Origin: JBQTJJ01 sp052387235
GTDB lineage: Bacteria > Actinomycetota > Acidimicrobiia > Acidimicrobiales > GCA-2861595
Assembly (NCBI GenBank): GCA_052387235.1
Contig: JBQTJJ010000148.1
Span: 1-18,824, forward strand
Reading direction: 5' to 3'
DNA: 18,824 bases
The notes beneath the pieces were generated by a model, which worked only from the letters and a program-made list of their open reading frames with translations, did no database searches and was not told the origin of the DNA. Positions within the stretch are counted from its first letter, which is position 1, and each line of letters begins with the position of its first letter. The position numbers and the translations under genes were made by a program. Below, in pieces: positions 13,649-18,824 of this stretch.

Positions 13649-14851
13649 ATGCGCCCGAAGCACCAACTGTGGCGAGTCATCGCAGTCCTGATGACCGCAA
13701 CGCTCGTAATGGCTGCCTGCGGTGACGACGACGACGACACCGACAGCGGTAGCACCGACACCACCGGGGCTGGCGCCAAGAAGGACTTCGCGCTCGCCTT
13801 CGTGGGGCCCCTCACGGGACCCAACGCCAACCTCGGCATCAACATCCGCGACGGCATGCGCGTCGCCGTCGAAGAAGCCAACGAGGAGCACGAGGAGTTC
13901 AACTTCACCATCAAGGAGTTCGACACCCAGGGCGACCCGGCCCAGGCCCCCGGCCAGAAGGACAAATACATCCCCGACGAGTCCATCATCGGCGTGGTGG
14001 GCCCCACCTTCTCCGGTGAGACGCGCGCCGTCCTGCCCGACCTCCAGCAGGCCGGGCTGGTGATGGTCAGCGCCTCGGCCACCAACGCGACCCTGCCCAC
14101 CGACCCCGCCACCGACGTCTTCCACCGCATCATCCCGGACGACAATGTGCAGGCCCAGGGCATCGCCGACTACGTCACCAAGAAGCTGAAGCCGAAGAAG
14201 ATCGCCCTCGTCCATGACAACACCGACTACGGCAAGGGCCTGTGGGAGGGCGTGGTGAAGCTCCTCACCGACGCGGGCATCGACACCTCCACCACCGACG
14301 CCATCGACCCCAAGTCGCAGAACTACTCGGTGGCCGTCAACAAGGTCAAGGCCGCCTCCGTGGACATGGTCTTCTACGGCGGGTACTACAACGAGGCCGG
14401 CCGGCTCAAGAAGCAGCTGGCCGACGCCGAGGTCGATGCGACGTTCATCAGCGGCGACGGCTCGCTCGACCCGGGCTTCGTGGTCTCCTCCGGCGCACCC
14501 GGCGGCGAGGGCGCCCTCCTCAGCTGCCCGTGCCGCTTGGCCACGCCCGACCTCGAAGGGGCGCCCGGCGAGTTCGCCACGAAGTACAAGGAGATCGTCG
14601 GCAAGGACCCCGGCACGTACTCGAGCGAGGGCTACGACGCGGCCAGCATCCTCATCGACGGCATCGTCGCCGGCAACGACACCCGCGAGAAGCTGCTCGC
14701 CTACGTCGAGTCCTTCGAGGGCTTCGACGGCATCTCGAAGCGGGTGGAGTTCGAGGAGAACGGCAACGTGAAGGCCGGCGACGTGTTCGTGTACGAGGTG
14801 AAGGGCGGGAAGATCGTCGAGCTGGGAAAGACCTCCGAGCTCGCGGCCTAG
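13649..14851 (+). CDS. livK: Branched-chain amino-acid type ABC transporter substrate-binding lipoprotein
   Basis: Solute receptor of a Liv-type importer, 400 aa, of the type 1 periplasmic-binding-protein fold (LivJ/LivK group). The signal peptide (RPKHQLWRVIAVLMTATLVM) ends in lipobox MAAC, followed by an Asp/Ser/Thr-rich tether (DDDDDTDSGSTDTTG). The mature part starts with FALAFVGPLTGPNANLG and continues through VVGPTFSGETRAVLPDLQQ, LVHDNTDYGKG and VDMVFYGGYYNEAGRLKKQ, all typical of the family. The ligand may be leucine/isoleucine/valine or another amino acid or amide; sequence alone does not settle it. GGGAGG lies 6 nt before the ATG. It is first gene of the transport operon, with a strong hairpin just after its stop codon that may favour higher receptor levels. 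Confidence 0.93.
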   Translation: MRPKHQLWRVIAVLMTATLVMAACGDDDDDTDSGSTDTTGAGAKKDFALAFVGPLTGPNANLGINIRDGMRVAVEEANEEHEEFNFTIKEFDTQGDPAQAPGQKDKYIPDESIIGVVGPTFSGETRAVLPDLQQAGLVMVSASATNATLPTDPATDVFHRIIPDDNVQAQGIADYVTKKLKPKKIALVHDNTDYGKGLWEGVVKLLTDAGIDTSTTDAIDPKSQNYSVAVNKVKAASVDMVFYGGYYNEAGRLKKQLADAEVDATFISGDGSLDPGFVVSSGAPGGEGALLSCPCRLATPDLEGAPGEFATKYKEIVGKDPGTYSSEGYDAASILIDGIVAGNDTREKLLAYVESFEGFDGISKRVEFEENGNVKAGDVFVYEVKGGKIVELGKTSELAA

Positions 14852-14870
14852 AAGCCCAACGGACATCGAG

Positions 14871-14906
14871 CGAGACGGGAGGCGTCGGGTGGCGCCTCCC
14901 GTCTCG
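14871..14906 (+). terminator. Strong 14-bp hairpin between livK and livH
   Basis: Perfect inverted repeat, CGAGACGGGAGGCG against CGCCTCCCGTCTCG, with an 8-nt loop. It begins 19 nt after the livK stop and ends two bases before the livH ribosome-binding GGAG. No T-run follows. It may act as a partial terminator or as a 3' stabiliser of livK mRNA, so that the binding protein outnumbers the membrane parts. The right arm can also pair with the livH ribosome site (GTCTC 14901-14905 with GAGAC 14910-14914), giving a possible alternative fold. Confidence 0.6.
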
Positions 14907-14908
14907 TA

Positions 14909-14912
14909 GGAG
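14909..14912 (+). promoter_or_regulatory. Ribosome-binding site that marks the livH start
   Basis: GGAG lies 6 nt before ATA at 14919. It directly follows an in-frame TAG (14907-14909, sharing one base). This spacing, with the family-like N-terminus downstream, is why livH is placed at the ATA codon and not at GTG 15033. Confidence 0.55.
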
Positions 14913-14918
14913 ACTCCC

Positions 14919-15874
14919 ATAGAGCACTGCTTCACCTGCCTCCGCGACCAGTTCTGGCCCCAGACCGTCGACGGACTCACAGCGGGCGCGATCTATGCCC
15001 TCATCGCGCTGGGCTACACGCTCGTCTACGGCGTGCTGCGGCTGATCAACTTCGCCCACTCCGAGATCTTCATGATCGGGATCTTCGCCACCCTGTTCGC
15101 CATGGACGGCCTGGGCGTCGAGATCAGCGACGGCCCCCGTACGGGGTTGGCCCTGGTGGGGATACTCCTGCCCGTCATGATCGTGGCCATGCTCGCCTCG
15201 GGCGTGGCCGCGGTGGCCATCGAGCGGGTGGCCTACCGGCCGCTCCGCCGGCGGGGGGCACCGAGGCTGGCCGCCCTGATCACCGCCATCGGGGTCTCGC
15301 TGTTCCTGCAGGAGCTGTTCGCAGCGCGCTACGGCCGGGAGTTCCTGGGCTTCCCCCGCGTGCTCGAGAAGCGCAAGCTCTTCGAGTTCCAGGGCGCCGC
15401 CATCCGCACCGACAAGATCCTCGTGATCGTCGCCGCCGTGGTGCTGGCCATCGGCCTCGAGCGCTTCATCGCCCGGTCGCGGCTGGGCCGCGGCATCCGG
15501 GCCACGGCCCAGGACCCGGAGACGGCCGCCCTCATGGGCGTCAACATCGACCGCGTGGTGATGCTGACGTTCTTCCTCGGCGGGCTGCTGGCCGGCGCCG
15601 CCGGCACCCTCTACGGGGTGTTCCTCGAATCGGTCCGGTACGACATCGGCTTCCTTCCCGGCATCAAGGCGTTCACCGCCGCCGTCCTGGGAGGGATCGG
15701 CAACATCCGGGGCGCCCTGCTGGGCGGCCTGCTGCTGGGCCTCCTCGAGTACTGGGGCGCCACCGTGCTCGGTGGCGAGTGGACCGACGTCTTCGCCTTC
15801 ACGGTGCTGGTGGTCGTGCTCATGTTCCGCCCCACCGGCCTGCTCGGCGAGTCCCTCGGACGGGCGCGGGCCTG

Positions 15875-15875
<1 letters not shown>
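14919..15875 (+). CDS. livH: Liv-type ABC transporter permease LivH, apparent ATA start
   Basis: One of the two membrane channel subunits of the importer, about 318 aa with eight or so hydrophobic segments. The family opening DGLTAGAIYALIALGYTLVYG then VLRLINFAHSEIFMIG is complete, and the cytoplasmic coupling loop is seen in RGIRATAQDPETAALMGVNI. After the in-frame TAG at 14907 the only ordinary start codon is GTG 15033, which would remove the first membrane helix. ATA at 14919 has GGAG 6 nt upstream and gives IEHCFTCLRDQFWPQTVDGL, a normal N-terminus length for LivH. I therefore infer a rare ATA start, or a G-to-A change in a former ATG. The stop overlaps the next start by one base (TGATG). 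Confidence 0.88.
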
Positions 15876-18650
<2,775 letters not shown>

Positions 18651-18824
18651 GTTCCTCGTCGAGCTCGATCGTGCTCCGGTGGGCGGCGGGGCCGGCCCCC
18701 ACCGCGCGGCCTCACAATTTCCGCCCCCCCAGGGGGCCGCCATCGGCGGCTTGGCTGGCCGGCGGCGTTACGCCACCCCGATGCTCGCAAGCAACAAGTG
18801 CGGGTCGGCCACCAATACCGATAT
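18651..18824. other. Right-end non-coding stretch
   Basis: 174 bases after livF. I see a GC-rich hairpin, small inverted repeats (GCCGCC-ATC-GGCGGC at 18736-18750, GGCG-TTA-CGCC nearby) and base composition that turns more AT-rich in the last 50 bases. An ATG at 18781 is open to the window edge (MLASNKCGSATNTD) and has TACGCC 6 nt upstream, which almost fits the leaderless pattern; too short to call a gene. Confidence 0.5.
18677..18704 (+). terminator. Possible terminator hairpin after livF
   Basis: CGGTGGG pairs with CCCACCG around a GC-rich inner part that contains the palindrome GGGGCCGGCCCC. It lies 26 nt after the livF stop. Only a weak T-run (AATTT at 18716-18720) occurs, some 12 nt past the stem. 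A plausible end of the liv operon. Confidence 0.4.

Noticed and set aside
13750..14163. Minus-strand frames opposite livK
   Set aside because: They are mirror frames of a clear lipoprotein gene, with no domain or start signal.
15033..15035. GTG as the livH start
   Set aside because: It would remove the first membrane helix and the family signature upstream, and there is no ribosome site before it.
18781..18824. ATG open to the right edge
   Set aside because: Only 14 codons are visible and the upstream TACGCC misses the last T of the -10 pattern; not enough to call a gene.

Overview
The window is very GC-rich, with genes packed tightly and many overlapping stop and start codons. Ammonium-transporter, PII and GlnD genes sit in the actinobacterial order, behind what looks like a double GlnR operator. 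Several genes appear to be read from leaderless transcripts. Together these point to an actinomycete-type bacterium (Actinomycetota), quite possibly class Acidimicrobiia; the class is a guess from gene style, not from a marker gene. I see no rRNA, tRNA, CRISPR array, insertion sequence or phage gene, and no stretch over 300 bases without a gene.

Left part (1-2800): a minus-strand M1-type metallopeptidase lipoprotein, a divergent unknown 159-residue protein, and a Nudix hydrolase that meets it tail to tail. Nitrogen block (2815-6807, minus strand): amtB-glnB-glnD, an ammonium channel, its PII regulator and the PII-modifying enzyme. They are translationally chained, and glnD has no ordinary start codon at its true N-terminus.

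Redox and signalling block (6804-11533): a CoA-disulfide-reductase/NADH-oxidase-like flavoprotein and a 66-residue four-cysteine protein diverge from a 17-base palindrome that fills the gap between their start codons. Next comes a 1048-residue membrane GGDEF-EAL protein with both catalytic domains apparently intact.

Sulfur and unknown block (11605-13552, minus strand): larE overlaps a stand-alone NIL-domain gene, followed by two unknown genes joined by an ATGA overlap and closed by a hairpin at the last stop codon.

Transport block (13649-18650, plus strand): a branched-chain amino-acid type ABC importer, livK, livH, a livM-livG fusion, and livF. A 14-bp perfect hairpin separates livK from livH. 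livH appears to start at an ATA codon. The tail (18651-18824) holds a GC-rich hairpin and no convincing gene.

No wholly new multi-gene system stands out. The most unusual signals are in gene expression: non-standard start codons at livH and glnD, a symmetric divergent leaderless promoter, repeated leaderless -10 boxes exactly 6 nt before start codons, the GlnR double box, and the LarE-NIL-unknown gene string.
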